A stretch of 64,000 bases of DNA from Falciphora oryzae (Eukaryota; Ascomycota; Sordariomycetes; Magnaporthales; Magnaporthaceae). Location of the stretch: the NCBI GenBank assembly GCA_000733355.1, contig JNVV01000011.1, forward strand, positions 238,679 through 302,678. The letters are read 5' to 3'. The notes beneath the pieces were generated by a model. It searched no databases and had not been told where the DNA came from. It saw only the letters and a program-made list of their open reading frames with translations. Of the stretch, positions 44,192-56,018 are shown in pieces; within the stretch, counting starts at the first letter, position 1, and every line of letters begins with the position of its first letter. A program made the position numbers and the translations under genes.

Positions 44192-46009
44192 CTAAGCAGC
44201 CTCGGCCAGGATGTCATCCGACGCCTTCTCAGACAGCATCATGACCGGCACGACAGGGAACGCTCCCGGCACGACGGGGAAGGCCGAGGCGTCGACCACG
44301 CGCAGGCCCTTGACGCCCCTGACGCGGAACTTGGAGTCAAGCACCGCCATGGGGTCGTCGTACGCCCCGATGCGCGCGCTCGACGTCGCGTGGTGGCTGT
44401 ACGCCTGGTCCCTGATGTACTCCTTTATGTGCGCGTCGGAGCACGGCTCGCCCCTCTTGCACGGGTGCAGCGGGTTCCAAGGCCCCGTGCCGTTATAAAC
44501 GCCGTCCATTAGGAACTTCTCGGCCTCGAGCAGCTCCGTCAGGTCCTGGTCCGCGTTATGTTCGAAAAAGCGCAGGTTGATGTCGGGCACGTCCTGGGGA
44601 TCGGCCGAGCGCAGGCGCACGTAGCCCGCTTGCGACTTAGGGGCCATATGCACGATAGCGCACGTAAACTGCTCTGGTCCGTAGTTTTCGGGGAACCCGG
44701 GCCAAAAACCATCAAACGAAAAGCTGCCGCACCACGCGAAAAAGTTCCTATTAGCGGTAGGCGCCGACGGCGTCCGGAATAGCAGCGTTTGGATCCCGCC
44801 CGCGTTGAGCGGCGACCCTTCCTTGAGCGCGAGCAGGTGCGCCTCGTAGTTGTCCGCCATGTTCTCGCCCACGCCGGGCAGGTCAGCGACCAGCGGGATG
44901 CCGAACTTCTCCAGCTCGTCCTTGGGCCCGATGCCCGACAGCTTGAGGATCTGCGGCGTGTTGAAGGCCCCGCCCGCGACGATGACCTCCTTCCTGGCCC
45001 GGTACGTCACCTTCTTACCCTTGACCTCGGCCTTGTAGTTGGGGTCCGCCGAGTACAGGTGCTTGCCCTCGAGGACCTCGACGCCCACCGCGACCGGCGC
45101 ACCCGCCAGCGACGGCGACGTGTCGAACAGCACCTTGGTGACGAGGCTCTCCATCTTCAGCGTCAGGGGGTACTCCTTGGCGTCGGCGAGGGTGGCGCGG
45201 ATGTAGTTGTTGGGGCTGCTGCGGAACCCGTCCTCGTCGGCGTGGCTGACGAGCGAGGCGAACTCCTGCCGCCGGTCGCGGTCCGGCCTGTCCGCGTTGA
45301 TGTCGCTCCCCAGCTGGCTCGGCAGGTCCTCGGTCGAGACGCCCATGCCCTTGGCCAGCTCGCGCGCGATCTTGGTCCCGTCGTTCTCCTCGCCCGCCCA
45401 GCCCGCCGGCGTGTCGGTGGTCGCCAGCCAGCCGTCGAACCCGTGCCCGGGCGTGCCCTTGGGCAGGTAGCGGTTGTTCTCGAGCCGCACGAAGTACTTG
45501 CGCATGTTTGCCGCCTCCCACGACACGTCGCCCGTCAGGTTCGCCACGATGTCCCAGTCGCTCTCGGGCGGGAGGAACGTCACGCCCGCGTTGTGCTGCG
45601 CACATCCTCCCAATGTTCCAGCTCGTGGGTAATAAACACCCAGCTGCTTGGACCCCTCGGGCGGGTTGAGGCCGACGTAGAAGGAACCGTCGGGCTTGCG
45701 CCACGTCAGGCGCTCGTACTTGAGCGCCTGGGCGGGATCCTCAGAGTGCTTGACAAAGAAGTCCCAGCGCGTCGACTCGTCGTTGCCCGCGGCGAGGAAG
45801 TTGTAGATGATGGAGATGTTGGGGTTGTCGTGCTGGTCGTCCCCGGCCTCGAGCAGCAGCGTCGGGTGCCCCGCCCGCGCCAGGTTGGCCGCCAGGGGCC
45901 CGCCGCCAGGCCCACTACCGACGACGATGTAGTCATAGGTCTCCTCGTCGGCGCAGCTGGCCGACGTGGCCGCCGCCGCGACGAGAGATAGGACGAGGCG
46001 CCAATGCAT
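44192..46009 (-). CDS. secreted GMC oxidoreductase
   Basis: A single exon of 605 aa. The Met at 46009 is chosen because a signal peptide follows ([19 protein letters not shown]); the frame is open to 46108 but that extension is not peptide-like. The FAD motif is [19 protein letters not shown]; the second GMC signature region is [17 protein letters not shown], and the third is [16 protein letters not shown]. The C-terminal catalytic region has [13 protein letters not shown] with the base His, then [20 protein letters not shown]. The family oxidises alcohols, sugars or aryl alcohols outside the cell, giving H2O2 or reducing quinones. The substrate is unknown. No lesion is seen. Confidence 0.92.
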   Translation of the reverse strand: MHWRLVLSLVAAAATSASCADEETYDYIVVGSGPGGGPLAANLARAGHPTLLLEAGDDQHDNPNISIIYNFLAAGNDESTRWDFFVKHSEDPAQALKYERLTWRKPDGSFYVGLNPPEGSKQLGVYYPRAGTLGGCAQHNAGVTFLPPESDWDIVANLTGDVSWEAANMRKYFVRLENNRYLPKGTPGHGFDGWLATTDTPAGWAGEENDGTKIARELAKGMGVSTEDLPSQLGSDINADRPDRDRRQEFASLVSHADEDGFRSSPNNYIRATLADAKEYPLTLKMESLVTKVLFDTSPSLAGAPVAVGVEVLEGKHLYSADPNYKAEVKGKKVTYRARKEVIVAGGAFNTPQILKLSGIGPKDELEKFGIPLVADLPGVGENMADNYEAHLLALKEGSPLNAGGIQTLLFRTPSAPTANRNFFAWCGSFSFDGFWPGFPENYGPEQFTCAIVHMAPKSQAGYVRLRSADPQDVPDINLRFFEHNADQDLTELLEAEKFLMDGVYNGTGPWNPLHPCKRGEPCSDAHIKEYIRDQAYSHHATSSARIGAYDDPMAVLDSKFRVRGVKGLRVVDASAFPVVPGAFPVVPVMMLSEKASDDILAEAA

Positions 46010-46918
46010 CGCGTTCGAGGTATTCTGGACTCGCCTGGATAGGAAAACGCTTGCTCGCAAGGAGCCCTGGGTGCAAGCTAAATGAGGCCTGCCGGGAAAC
46101 ACAAGCACCAGGGATTTATACCCCTATTTTCAAAAACCCGCCCGCGGGCGGAGGGACGCCTGGGACCTCCGCACTCTCTACCCCGCTTGCTTGTTGCCGA
46201 ACCGCGGATTTACACCAGACTGGGGTCGTTTTCTCCAACCTTGTGTGGTCTTCAGGCTATAAACGCTCACCAGGGCGGTGCAGGGCGGGCGGCGGATGGT
46301 TGCATGGCATACATTCGACCATACTATGGTAGCCTTATGCGTTTATTGTTAATGGCCATCCTGTAGTGTCCCTGCCCAGAGAGGTCTTGGCTATCGACAG
46401 GTGTAATGGCTGCTCACCGGGACAGCAGCGCCTGGGCCCTTGACCCGTCGACTCGTGCGCATTCTATAGGTATTCTACAATCCAACGTCCCCGTAAAACT
46501 GGAATCTAGTTCTGTGTAGCAACCATCGGCCAGACTTGGCGCCTATCGTTCTCGCAGCTCCACCCAATCCGGATACCACCCTCGTTTGCTGTGTACGACC
46601 GCTCGGGGACGGTATGCCGGCTGTCGAAGCATGCTGTTGACGCGGTGACTCCTGTGATTGGCTAGTTTGGCCGCTGCCCCTGAAATTGGCCGGAAAGAGG
46701 CTCGCGATTGACATGCCTCCCCACCACACCAGACAAACAGCCGCGGGTACAGGTAATAAACAAGGAGGGGTAAGCTCGGGGCCCAGCCCCATGATCGTAC
46801 TCTGCCGAAGAATAGTTCCGGTCCTGGCGGGAGCTGCTCTCGGGTGATGGCTGCAGTGTTGAACTGCTGTGCCGACACCCGACAGTCCGAGGGGGAGAAC
46901 TATATAGTCCGAGTACAG
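46010..46918. other. GMC promoter region
   Basis: No gene is recognised in this spacer upstream of the GMC start. Confidence 0.5.
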
Positions 46919-47222
46919 GAGAAGAGAACGAAGAAAAGGAGAACGAAGAAAAGGAGAACGAAGAAAAGGAGAACGAAGAAAAGGAGAACGAAGAAAAGGA
47001 GAACGAAGAAAAGGAGAACGAAGAAAAGGAGAACGAAGAAAAGGAGAACGAAGAAAAGGAGAACGAAGAAAAGGAGAACGAAGAAAAGGAGAACGAAGAA
47101 AAGGAGAACGAAGAAAAGGAGAACGAAGAAAAGGAGAACGAAGAAAAGGAGAACGAAGAAAAGGAGAACGAAGAAAAGGAGAACGAAGAAAAGGAGAACG
47201 AAGAAAAGGAGAACGAAGAAAG
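46919..47222. repeat. 15-bp minisatellite, about 20 copies
   Basis: About 20 essentially perfect head-to-tail copies of the 15-mer aaggagaacgaagaa. As the unit length is a multiple of three, all frames stay open, giving artificial KRRTK repeats on one strand and FVLLF or SFSSF repeats on the other. It ends about 190 bp past the stop codon of the F-box gene. One strand is almost pure purine. Confidence 0.95.
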
Positions 47223-47408
47223 GCGAAAAGTTAAAGGAAGAAAGCAGGGTAGGGACTGCCTCAAGGCTATCTTGGACCTTCTCTCCTAGCCCCCGGGCAT
47301 TTGTCGAGCAACATCTGCTGATACCAGCCTCCAACGTTCAAATAATCGCGCAGGGCCTGGTTCCTGCTGGTGAAGCAGAGGCCCGATCGCTGGCCGGCGT
47401 CGTCTGCC

Positions 47409-49471
47409 TTACTTTGGAACGTCTCCCGCGGGCACAAAGCACCAGGCGGCGTAGCCCGAGGTGCCCATGCAGATCATGTAATCGTCGTCGCCGAATATCG
47501 ATACCCTCCTGTAGGTCGGGTATTCAGGGTCCGAGGCGCCGATGCTGTAAGAATTGAACTCGGCATCGGAGACAACGGCGTAGAGCGGGTTCTTGTGCCC
47601 GTAGAGGCCGTTGATGCGTGCCCCGAGGGGGCCGCTTGGGAAGTCGCCCTTTGAACGGGGCTCGGCGCGGTCCTTTCCCGTTGCTGTGCGTTCCCCCGCC
47701 CCGACGTCCAATTGTGGGAAGCACCGGAGAGGGATGTACGGGTTCAGCTTTCCGGGTACCCTCACGCCAGCTCCCAGCTGCTGTTCTACACGACGGTACG
47801 CATCTACCATGGACCGCCTTTCCTTTCGTTCCGACAATGTCATAAAAGCGGAGACGACATAAGGAATGCTGAGCCGTATTTCCGTAGAATCGAGGCCATT
47901 TCGGAGCTGAAAGGTCTGTCCAGAGCATCTTGTGAAGAGGCCACTCCAAAGATGTGCACCAGCATCGTCGTAAAACGAACCCTGCTGGTCTTCTAGCCTT
48001 GCGAAAGAGCGCGTGAAAATGTTGAAGGTCAGCAGGAACAGTCTGAGCGGGTACGCGGATCGCAGCTCGCTCTTCGGATCATAACCCGGCTCGGTTTTGG
48101 GATGGATCCTCCCTAGAAAAATCGAGCCGTGCGAGTCTGCTGGGGCGCCATAGTTGTCCAATCGATTGTTGTCCAATCGAAGGTGTCTCAGGTTCATGTC
48201 GGGACCAGTGGAGTTCCTCGCGAATCTCGCCTGAAAGCGCCAGTCCACGATCTCGAAAACAACGGCCTTGGTTTCCAGGGACCAATCATATCCCAGGTCG
48301 GCTTTCTTGTCGAGGTTGCTGGGGATGTCGTCGAAAATCATGTAAACCACTCCCTTGGCGAAGGGGTGCGCCACCAGCAGGGGCTTGTGTGAGTCCCTAA
48401 GGTATTGACGCGCTTCGAGTGCGTATTCGGCAGGCTCAGTCACCTCGTAGTCACGCAACTGACCGTCGGCAGTCCAATCGAACATCTTCACGGATTCCTG
48501 GGAGCCCAGCACCCCCACCACGTATCCTCCGGTCGTTGCGACGCAGTCTTGGTTGATCAAGCCCGGGAGTGTGAGGGAGTGGCACGGCTGCTCGAACTGC
48601 AACAGATTGTAGACGTAGCTAGTTCACACGGTGCAATTGTTAGCAGGGGACCGAGGACGCTATGCTGACGGGGCATATGAAGAGCACGAGCCAGATAGTC
48701 AATAAACAGCCCAGGAGCGTGCACCACCTACAGGCGATTTCCGCGGCCGCAAACCATGAGCGTGTCGCCTAGTGCCAACAGGTCGCAAGAGCCAACTTGC
48801 TGTACGGGGGGTTGAAACCTTCTGCGGACTTTTAGGGAAAGGTAGTCAACGACAAAACGTCCCCGGGGGTCGTCGTTATCGAACTGGAGAGCGAGCCGAC
48901 CGGAGTGATACTTGGCCTTCCCGATTTCTGGAGGGGGGAGATGGACGGGCAGAGGAGAAGGAATAGGGGCTTGGTAATATTGGTCAATGTCGTCAGGCCA
49001 GCAGGATTGGCCACGCCACCCGTCGGCTGGTAGAAGCCGTTCGGTGCCGCCAACCTCGTCGATGCTGGAGCGGTACCACCAGCGGTGGGAAAACAGAGTG
49101 CTGACAGTGCCGTGTCGCCGGCGTATAGTTCGATTCAAGGCCCGGAGAAAGGCGCGCCGCCGGAGGGGGCTCAGGGCCTCGTGGGCGCCCCGGTCGAGCT
49201 CGTTGCCGATTACCGCTACCCAGGGGTCATACCGACACTGGATCATCGGTCGAAGACTCGGGTAGTGGATGCGGGAGAGAGTGGCAACCACAGCGTCTTG
49301 CTCCATGAATCTGCGCCACGACCGTGATACGTTGAAGCATGCCCAGATGTCATCGATTTCTAGCTCCTGGAGGACGCAGACTCGAAGCTCTTCGGGCAAA
49401 TAAAGGAGCAGATCTTTTTGGAGGCTGAGGAATGGAAGTAGAGTCAGCATATCGAGCAGGAGTTCTTGCAC
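47409..49471 (-). CDS. F-box protein
   Basis: Exons 48732-49471 and 47409-48618 (649 aa). The intron, 48619-48731, has a GTAGGT donor and an AACTAG acceptor in phase. The F-box is near the start (YLPEELRVCVLQELEIDD, then WACFNVSRSWRRFM). The long C-terminal part, which may fold as a beta propeller-like substrate domain (TTGGYVVGVLGSQESVKMFDW), has no identified repeat. It would act as the substrate receptor of an SCF ubiquitin ligase. Another possible N-terminal segment (LAEILEALSSLTVNQLRVL) lies in a different frame at about 49500-49570, so the true start may be further upstream. Confidence 0.75.
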
Positions 49472-49985
49472 TGGTTGGCCTTGGGTTAACCCACAGGGTG
49501 TTCTCCATCGTAGTCTTCAAGACGCGGAGTTGGTTGACCGTCAGGGAAGACAACGCCTCCAGAATCTCTGCAAGTCCCGGCATGGCTGCTTCTTGTGGCG
49601 TGACTGCTTCTTGCGGCGTGGCTGCTTCTTGCAATATGGCTGCTGGGATCGCTGGTGCTTTTGGTCAATCCTTGAGGTGAGTGAGAAGAGGTTCTCTTCG
49701 TTGGGCTGCGATCCGTCACGCGGGGTCAAAAACACTGAGGTAGTACAAGCCAAGTGCTTGTATAACACCCCACTTTTCCAAGCCACCGGGCAGCAGACGC
49801 GACAAGCAGAGCGATTTTCATGGGGGGGAAAGGAACATGAATGGAAAGAGGAGAAAGGCAAGAACCAGCGACGTGCTTGCTGGCAGGTAGACCGAGTGCC
49901 TGTTAGAACAGAAATGCCTTTTATTAACCGTCAACATACATGCAAAGAAGCAGCTTAAATATAAAAAATACTGCACGCTACCGCA
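49472..49985. other. spacer with short 18-bp tandem repeat
   Basis: Around 49580-49640 a Ctgcttcttg(t/c)ggcgtgg-like 18-mer occurs about three times. It could code for an Ala/Ser/His-rich stretch, or belong to an unrecognised first exon of the F-box gene. Otherwise nothing is seen. Confidence 0.5.
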
Positions 49986-51438
49986 TCATGATGCTTGCGT
50001 CGAAGCGATGGCCTGGTCCAGTATACCGAGCCCCTCCTGGATCTCCGCCTCGGAGACGGTCAAGCTCGGCACGAACCGGATCGTGTTCCGTCCCGCCGTG
50101 ATGACCAGCAGCCCCCTCTCCCGCGCCGCCGCCAGGATCGGCGCCGGGTCCGACGTGAGCTGCAGCCCCAGGATCAGGCCGCGGCCCCTGATCTCCGAGA
50201 TGAGGGCTGGGTACTTGCGCCAGAGCTGGTTCAGCCCGCTCGCGAGCACGGCGCCCTTGGCCATGACCGAGACCTGCAGTTCCGGGTCCGCCAGGCGCGA
50301 GACCACGTGGTGCGCGAGCCGGCACGCGAGCGGGTTGCCGCCGTACGTGGTGCCGTGGTCACCGACCTTGATCCTGTCGGCGACGCGCGCGTTGACAATC
50401 GTGGCGCCGATCGGGAAGCCGTTGCCCAGGGCCTTGGCCGTCGTCACGACGTCCGGGTGCGCCTCGGCGGGGAGCGCCGAGTGCGCCCACAGGCGGCCGG
50501 TGCGGGCCAGGCCGCACTGGATCTCGTCGTGGATGAGCACGGCTCCGACCTCGCGGCAGCGGCGGGCCAGGGCCACCATGAAGGCCTCGTCCGCCACGCG
50601 CACGCCGCCCTCGCCCTGGATCGGCTCGACGATGACGCCGCACGTCCGCTCCGTGACCAGGTCCGCGAGCCCGGCCACGTCGTTGTACTGGCCCTGCACG
50701 AACCCGGGCACCATGGGCGCGAACGGCTCCTGGTACTTGGGGTTGTGCGTGGCCGAGAGGGAGCCCATGGTGCGGCCGTGGAAGGCGTCGGCGAAGGAGA
50801 CGATCTCGGTCTTGGCGCCGGACGGGTCGAGGACCTTGCCGACCTTGCGGGCGAACTTGATGGCGGCCTCGTTGGCCTCGGAGCCCGAGTTGCAGATGAA
50901 GGCGGCGGTGGCGTCGTGCATCCCGCACCCGGCTTTGGTCTTGTCTACCAGCAGCTTGGACAGCGAGAGGGTCCAGGGGTTGTGGTAGAGGTTGGAGGTG
51001 TGCATCAGGGTGCGTGCCTGATCGGCCAGGATGTCGGCCACCTCCGGGTCACAGTGTCCCAGGCCGGTGACGGCGATGCCGGCGGTGAAGTCGAGGTACT
51101 TCCTGTCCTCGAGATCCCACAGGTACGAGCCCCTGCCACGAACGAAGACGGGCGGCGGGCGCGAGTACGTGGCCACCATGTACGGGGCATGTTCGTTGAC
51201 TAGCGAGGCGCTCTGGGAGCCATCGGCGGGGTCGAGATTCGGGAGGCTGTTCGTAGGCTGTTGCGAAGCAGACACACAATCAGTCCGGCACGGAGCGATG
51301 TCTCAATGACCGTACCTGAGTATTGAGCTGGCTTGCTGCTGCTGCGCCGGCGGCAGCGGCCTGAGAGTAGAATCTGGAAGAACGGGAGCGCGACGCCAAA
51401 TTGGCGGGTATCCTCTTGGAGACAAATCGGAACGCCAT
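49986..51438 (-). CDS. ARG8: acetylornithine aminotransferase, mitochondrial
   Basis: Exons 51316-51438 and 49986-51257 (464 aa). The 58-bp intron (GTACGG...CAACAG) is in phase. Exon 1 encodes an Arg/Ser/Ala-rich presequence (MAFRFVSKRIPANLASRSRS) typical of mitochondrial import. The class III aminotransferase core has the PLP phosphate region CNSGSEANEAAIK, the cofactor Asp in LIHDEIQCGLARTG, and the Schiff-base Lys in VVTTAKALGNGFPIGA, followed by GDHGTTYGGNPLACR. The enzyme makes N-acetylornithine from N-acetylglutamate semialdehyde in arginine synthesis. Ornithine aminotransferase is a less likely alternative because of the presequence and the acetylornithine-type core. Confidence 0.92.
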
Positions 51439-53207
51439 TTTTTATTCGTGAACGAAGACGTGTGTATCTGCTGGCTGCGGGCGACTGCGCGCCAAATCAA
51501 TTGATTCTCCAAACAAGCAATACACAGCAAAAGAACGACCTGGTTGACAGCGAGGGAAAATCAACAACAGGAGTCGATGATGCGTCACCGGGAGCTCTGG
51601 ATCCGTTGCAGACGTTCCAGGAGGCCCGCGGCATCGGCGGGCTGTCGCAGTTGTTATCAATATGTCCTAGCGTGAGTCAAATTCAGAATTTTCAGCTGGC
51701 TAATTGGAGCCGCAGGAGCTCACCATTAGCACCCTGAATATCCATGTTTGCCTGAGGAGTGGCACAACAGACGCTCTGACTGTGTGTCTTTGGGGCTCTA
51801 ATTAGCATAGATGTGGAAATTTTCTGCAGAACGCGTCTTCCATTGAGGAGGGGTCCCCAGACGCACACCGCCCGCGAGAAACGATGCCGATATCGCTCAC
51901 CCCAGATTGATGCTTGACGCGAGGCACCCGCCGTCATCAAAATGCGACCAAGGGGCTCTAGCCTCCAAATTCTTGACATGCCACCCCGTGCCTCCGCGCG
52001 AGGCCCCTCGCGGGGAGCGATCAATGGCTCTCGGCCGATAAAAAGCGGCACAAAGGCCCGACACCCATCGAGCGCACCGGCTCAAGAACCAACCGAGCAG
52101 CCAGCCAAATCGGGGTAATGACAGCGGGCCGGGCCATGCGACGACAATCGCGCGCGCCACGGGCTTGGTCTTCCCGTGGCTGACCGACATGATGTCGCTC
52201 GGAAATGGGCGCCACACAGTCGACGCCAAAAGACGTCGAGTTGATGGGATCTTTACCCAGCGAAAGATTCGATGCACTGTCGGCTTCCATTATCTTCTTC
52301 TCCAGTTTGTCTTCTCGGCTAGAAATCCCCGCCTCGAGTCAAGCTGTCGCTCGCGTCGACTCGTGAAGATGCCCTGGGCGAGCCACCGACAGGCTGGGTC
52401 TGTGCGCCCTGTGCTGAACGAATCAGGCAGCCAGCGTGGGGGACGTCGTCATGTGCGATGGTCTTCCAGAAGGCTTCCTTTTCACATGCCAGCGAAATGG
52501 CGGGAGTAACTCGTTCCAGCCAGGCGGCATCGAGGTCACAGCCGCAAACAAAGCCCATGGGGCTCCGCATTCCATCGGCTTTCACGGTCCGCACGCGTGC
52601 ACCTGACGTGAGCCGGACTGGGGCTGGCTTCAAGAGTCGTCGCTCGATTGCTGCTCGAATGCTTTCCTCAATGACTCTCTCTTTCCAAAATGCGCTGCTG
52701 CGCTGGTCTCCTGTCTGCCTTTATTCCCCTTGAACACTCAATCGCCTTGGTGTTTTTCGTCTGGTCGGTCGGGTCGGCCTTGTTTCATGCCCGCCCTGCC
52801 AAGGTCTCCAGGCTACCCCGTCATCATCCCTTCTGTCACATGTCTTGGTGAACACCAAAACACCGACCCAGCCGACAGGCGTCTTTGTTGGAGCTCCAGG
52901 TGGCGGGAATCAAACAGCCCGTTATTTTTGTCGATTTCCGCTTGCTCTTGAAGAGGAAAACCACCTCCCGCGAAACACACACCACACGCCCGGGTCGACA
53001 CAGATGCGCCAATGGTCCTCTCGGCTGCATGCGAGCCTTTGTTTGTCCCAGCAGCAAGCCTGCAAGATCATCGGAACCATCAGATAGCTTAGGCTCGGAG
53101 CCAAACGCACCAACCCGCCCGCGGGACCGGTGCTTGTCCGTGTAGAGCGCCACCCATCCTTCGCCGCAGTTCCAGCGCCCGGCAGCTCCTCACGGGCCGC
53201 CGCCGCC
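51439..53207. other. divergent promoter region, no gene recognised
   Basis: 1.77 kb between the aminotransferase and the alpha/beta hydrolase. Open frames on both strands lack any signature. The stretch before 53208 is C/G-rich with CGCCGCCATG around the start. Confidence 0.5.
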
Positions 53208-54457
53208 ATGTTGGACCATGTTCTCGGCAGGCCTTCCACCAAGTCTCGACGGCTTCAGGTGTTGGCTGTGCTGTCATTCTGGACTGCATACCTGCTCAAG
53301 TAAGCTGACCACTCCTGTGCCTTTTCTTCCTTTGCATGTCCTGACATGGAACTCGTTTGGAATAGGGGGAACAAACATGGACCACCCATCTTCCGGGTCC
53401 TATCCAGGGTCCTCAGCAGGCGGCTGACGGCCTGGCAGATTGTCGTCGTCACCATGGCCTACCTGTACGCGGCGCGCAACTTTAGCAACTTGGTCGGCCT
53501 GGCCAGCCCGGAGCCGCTAGCCAACATGTACGACGCCACCTATTTCCGAGCCACCTGGGTCCTGACGGCCCTGGACGCCGGCTTCTGGACCGCCATGAAG
53601 ATCCGGAACAAGTGGTTGCGCGATATATGTAGCATCATCTTCACGGGCTTCTATCTCTTCCAGACCGAGAAGGCCGACGAGAAGGTCCGCAAGGTCCGGG
53701 CTAACCTCACTGTCGAGCATCTACGAGTGAGCTGGAACAAAGGCATCTCCCCCTACATTGCCTTCCTCCAAAGCCTCATTAGCCCGCGCTTCAGCCGCTG
53801 GCCGCCCCGGCAGATCCGCATCCCACGGCCCGCCACCAGCGACTTTAAGGAGCCCGTCAACGGGTGGCTCTATTACGATGGCCCACTTTCGGACCTTGAG
53901 CACCACAACAAGATCGTGCTCGACGTCCCCGGCGGCGGGTTCGTAGCCATGGACCCCCGGTGCAATGACGACAGGCTGCTAGGCTGGGCCTCTAAGACGG
54001 GCCTTCCCATTCTCAGCCTGGATTACAAGAAGGCGCCCGAGTTCCCCTACCCTCACTCTCTCAACGAGTGCTACGACGTCTATACCACCATCATCAACAG
54101 CAAGGGCCGCTGCATCGGCCTACCGGGGACCGAGGTGCCGCGTATCATCATATCGGGCGACAGCGCCGGCGGCAACCTCGCGACGGCAACGACGCTCATG
54201 ATCATCGAGAGCGGCAGCTCCCCTGTGCGCCGGTTCCAGGGCCAGACGGATCTACCCCTACCCGAGGCCCTGATCCTGTTCTATCCGGGCCTCGATATGA
54301 ACATCGGGAACTGGATGTCGGACGAGCAGATGTCGCTGATTAGGGATAGGCGGGTGCGCAGCACGAACCGCAGGATCGTGCGTCGCAAGAGCATGCAGTA
54401 CAACAACCTCGTCGGCACCCCTCATCACTCGGACGACGAGGATGAGGCGCCAGACGC

Positions 54458-54490
<33 letters not shown>

Positions 54491-55676
54491 GCCGACACTT
54501 GCTGTCACGCCACCTTCGGAGAACGAGCTGGCGCAGTCCCGCGCGGGCGCCGACAACGCACGGAGCCCACACCCGGAGTTCGCGCACGAGGGGCCGAGCA
54601 CGTGGACCAAGTCCCAGCTGCGGCCGTCGCGACAGAGGCAGTCCGCGGCGGCGCGCAAAAATAGCAACGGTAACGGCAACGGCGCCAAAAGCGGCACGGA
54701 AGCCCCGTCGTCGTCGCACCACTCAGAGCCGATGCGGACGCGGCTCGCGACGTCGTCCATGATCTCGTACTTCAACGACCGCATCCTGTCGCCCGAGATG
54801 ATGCGGGCCATGATCATCCTCTACATCGGCCCGCACAACCGGCCCGACTTCTCGTCCGACTACCTGCTCTCGCCCGTGCTCGCGCCCGACGTGCTGCTGG
54901 CCCGCTTCCCCAAGACGTACTTCTTGACGGGCGAGCGCGACCCGCTCGTCGACGACACGGTCATCTTCGCCGGGCGCCTGCGCCGCGTCAAGGCCGCCAT
55001 GCACGCCTCGGGAGGCCGGCGGCTCGAGTACATGGACGACGACAGCCTGTCGCCCGGGTTCAACGAGAAGGACGTGGCCGAGACGGTCCTGATCCCCGGC
55101 GTCTCGCACGGCTTCATGCAGTACCCCACCATCTACCCGCCCGCGTACAAGTGGATCGACCGCTCGGCCGGCTGGATCGAGGATGCATTTGCGGCGGCGG
55201 ACCGGCGCGAGCGCGAGAGGCGCCGCGCCCTCGTCTCGTCCAACCGGGGGAGGAATGCCGCCAAGACGGCAGCAGCAGGCGGTGACGGCGTCGGCAGTGG
55301 CTTCCCCTTCACAACCAACGGCGAGGGGAGGCATCACGTGCGCACCGAGTCGAGCGGCGACGAGTGGGACCGGCCGCTCGAGATGAGCATGGCGCGGCCG
55401 AGGGGCAAGACGACCGCGGAGCAGCAGCCACAGCAGCCCGAGGACAGCAACAAAGAGGGTGAAAGCGGCGACCAAGCGCAGTCCGACGCTGGCGCCAACG
55501 GCAACAGCGCCGACGCCAAGAGGAGGAAGGGCCTTAAGGGCAACAACGGGAGCACCAGGGGGAGGAGGGAGTACAAGGACAACGCGCTCAACCGGCTGGC
55601 CAGCTCGGATGACCTGCTCGGTCGGAGAATGCAGGGGCTGGCAGGTGGGCTCACTGGTCTGATCGAGGAGGAGTGA
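53208..55676 (+). CDS. membrane-anchored alpha/beta hydrolase (HSL-like esterase/lipase)
   Basis: Exons 53208-53299 and 53366-55676 (800 aa); the 66-bp intron is in phase. Exon 1 holds a probable membrane helix (LQVLAVLSFWTAYLL), and a second lies after the splice (AWQIVVVTMAYLYAARNF). The hydrolase core has DVPGGGFVAM where HGGG is usual, the nucleophile elbow ISGDSAGGNLA, the acid region TGERDPLVDD and the base His in PGVSHGFMQYP. Between nucleophile and acid is a long disordered insert with a run of 12 Gln after DAQ (about 54463-54498) and Ser/Asn-rich sequence. The C-terminal 180 residues are also low complexity. Fungal relatives include steryl-acetate hydrolases and other ER/lipid-droplet lipases. 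The substrate is not known. Confidence 0.85.
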
Positions 55677-56018
55677 TTGATGACGCAGGAGGCCGGCACA
55701 AGGGCTTTTTCTCTTGTTGCCTTTATTGGATAGTATCTAGACCTTGCGGGTTGGTGTGTATCGGTTAGACCGGTGTGACCGCCTTGCTATACATGCCCTA
55801 CGACCTCGTCTCGCTGTGCATCGATACGAAAGTATTCCATTACACTCGTAGCCATTGGCGTGGTGCAGGCCGTGATATATGGACATGGTGTAACTGCTAG
55901 ATGGAGTAACAGCGTATATAGCAAGTTCAGTATGCTACTGAGATATTCGGCGCATAGATATACTTATATAAAGTCGACCCTCATGTCTGAGTCCTTTGCC
56001 GTTCATACAAGCTTCCCG
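55677..56018. other. spacer between convergent genes
   Basis: Shared 3' region. AT-richer, nothing recognised. Confidence 0.5.

Noticed and set aside
44789..45991. 400-codon plus-strand open frame
   Set aside because: Antisense shadow of the GC-rich GMC oxidoreductase gene, whose FAD and catalytic motifs are clear on the minus strand.
46844..47557. 237-codon open frame rich in KRRTK repeats (and minus-strand FVLLF/SFSSF frames)
   Set aside because: It is produced by the 15-bp minisatellite; no homology or start context supports a protein.
49995..51203. 402-codon plus-strand open frame
   Set aside because: Antisense shadow of the acetylornithine aminotransferase.
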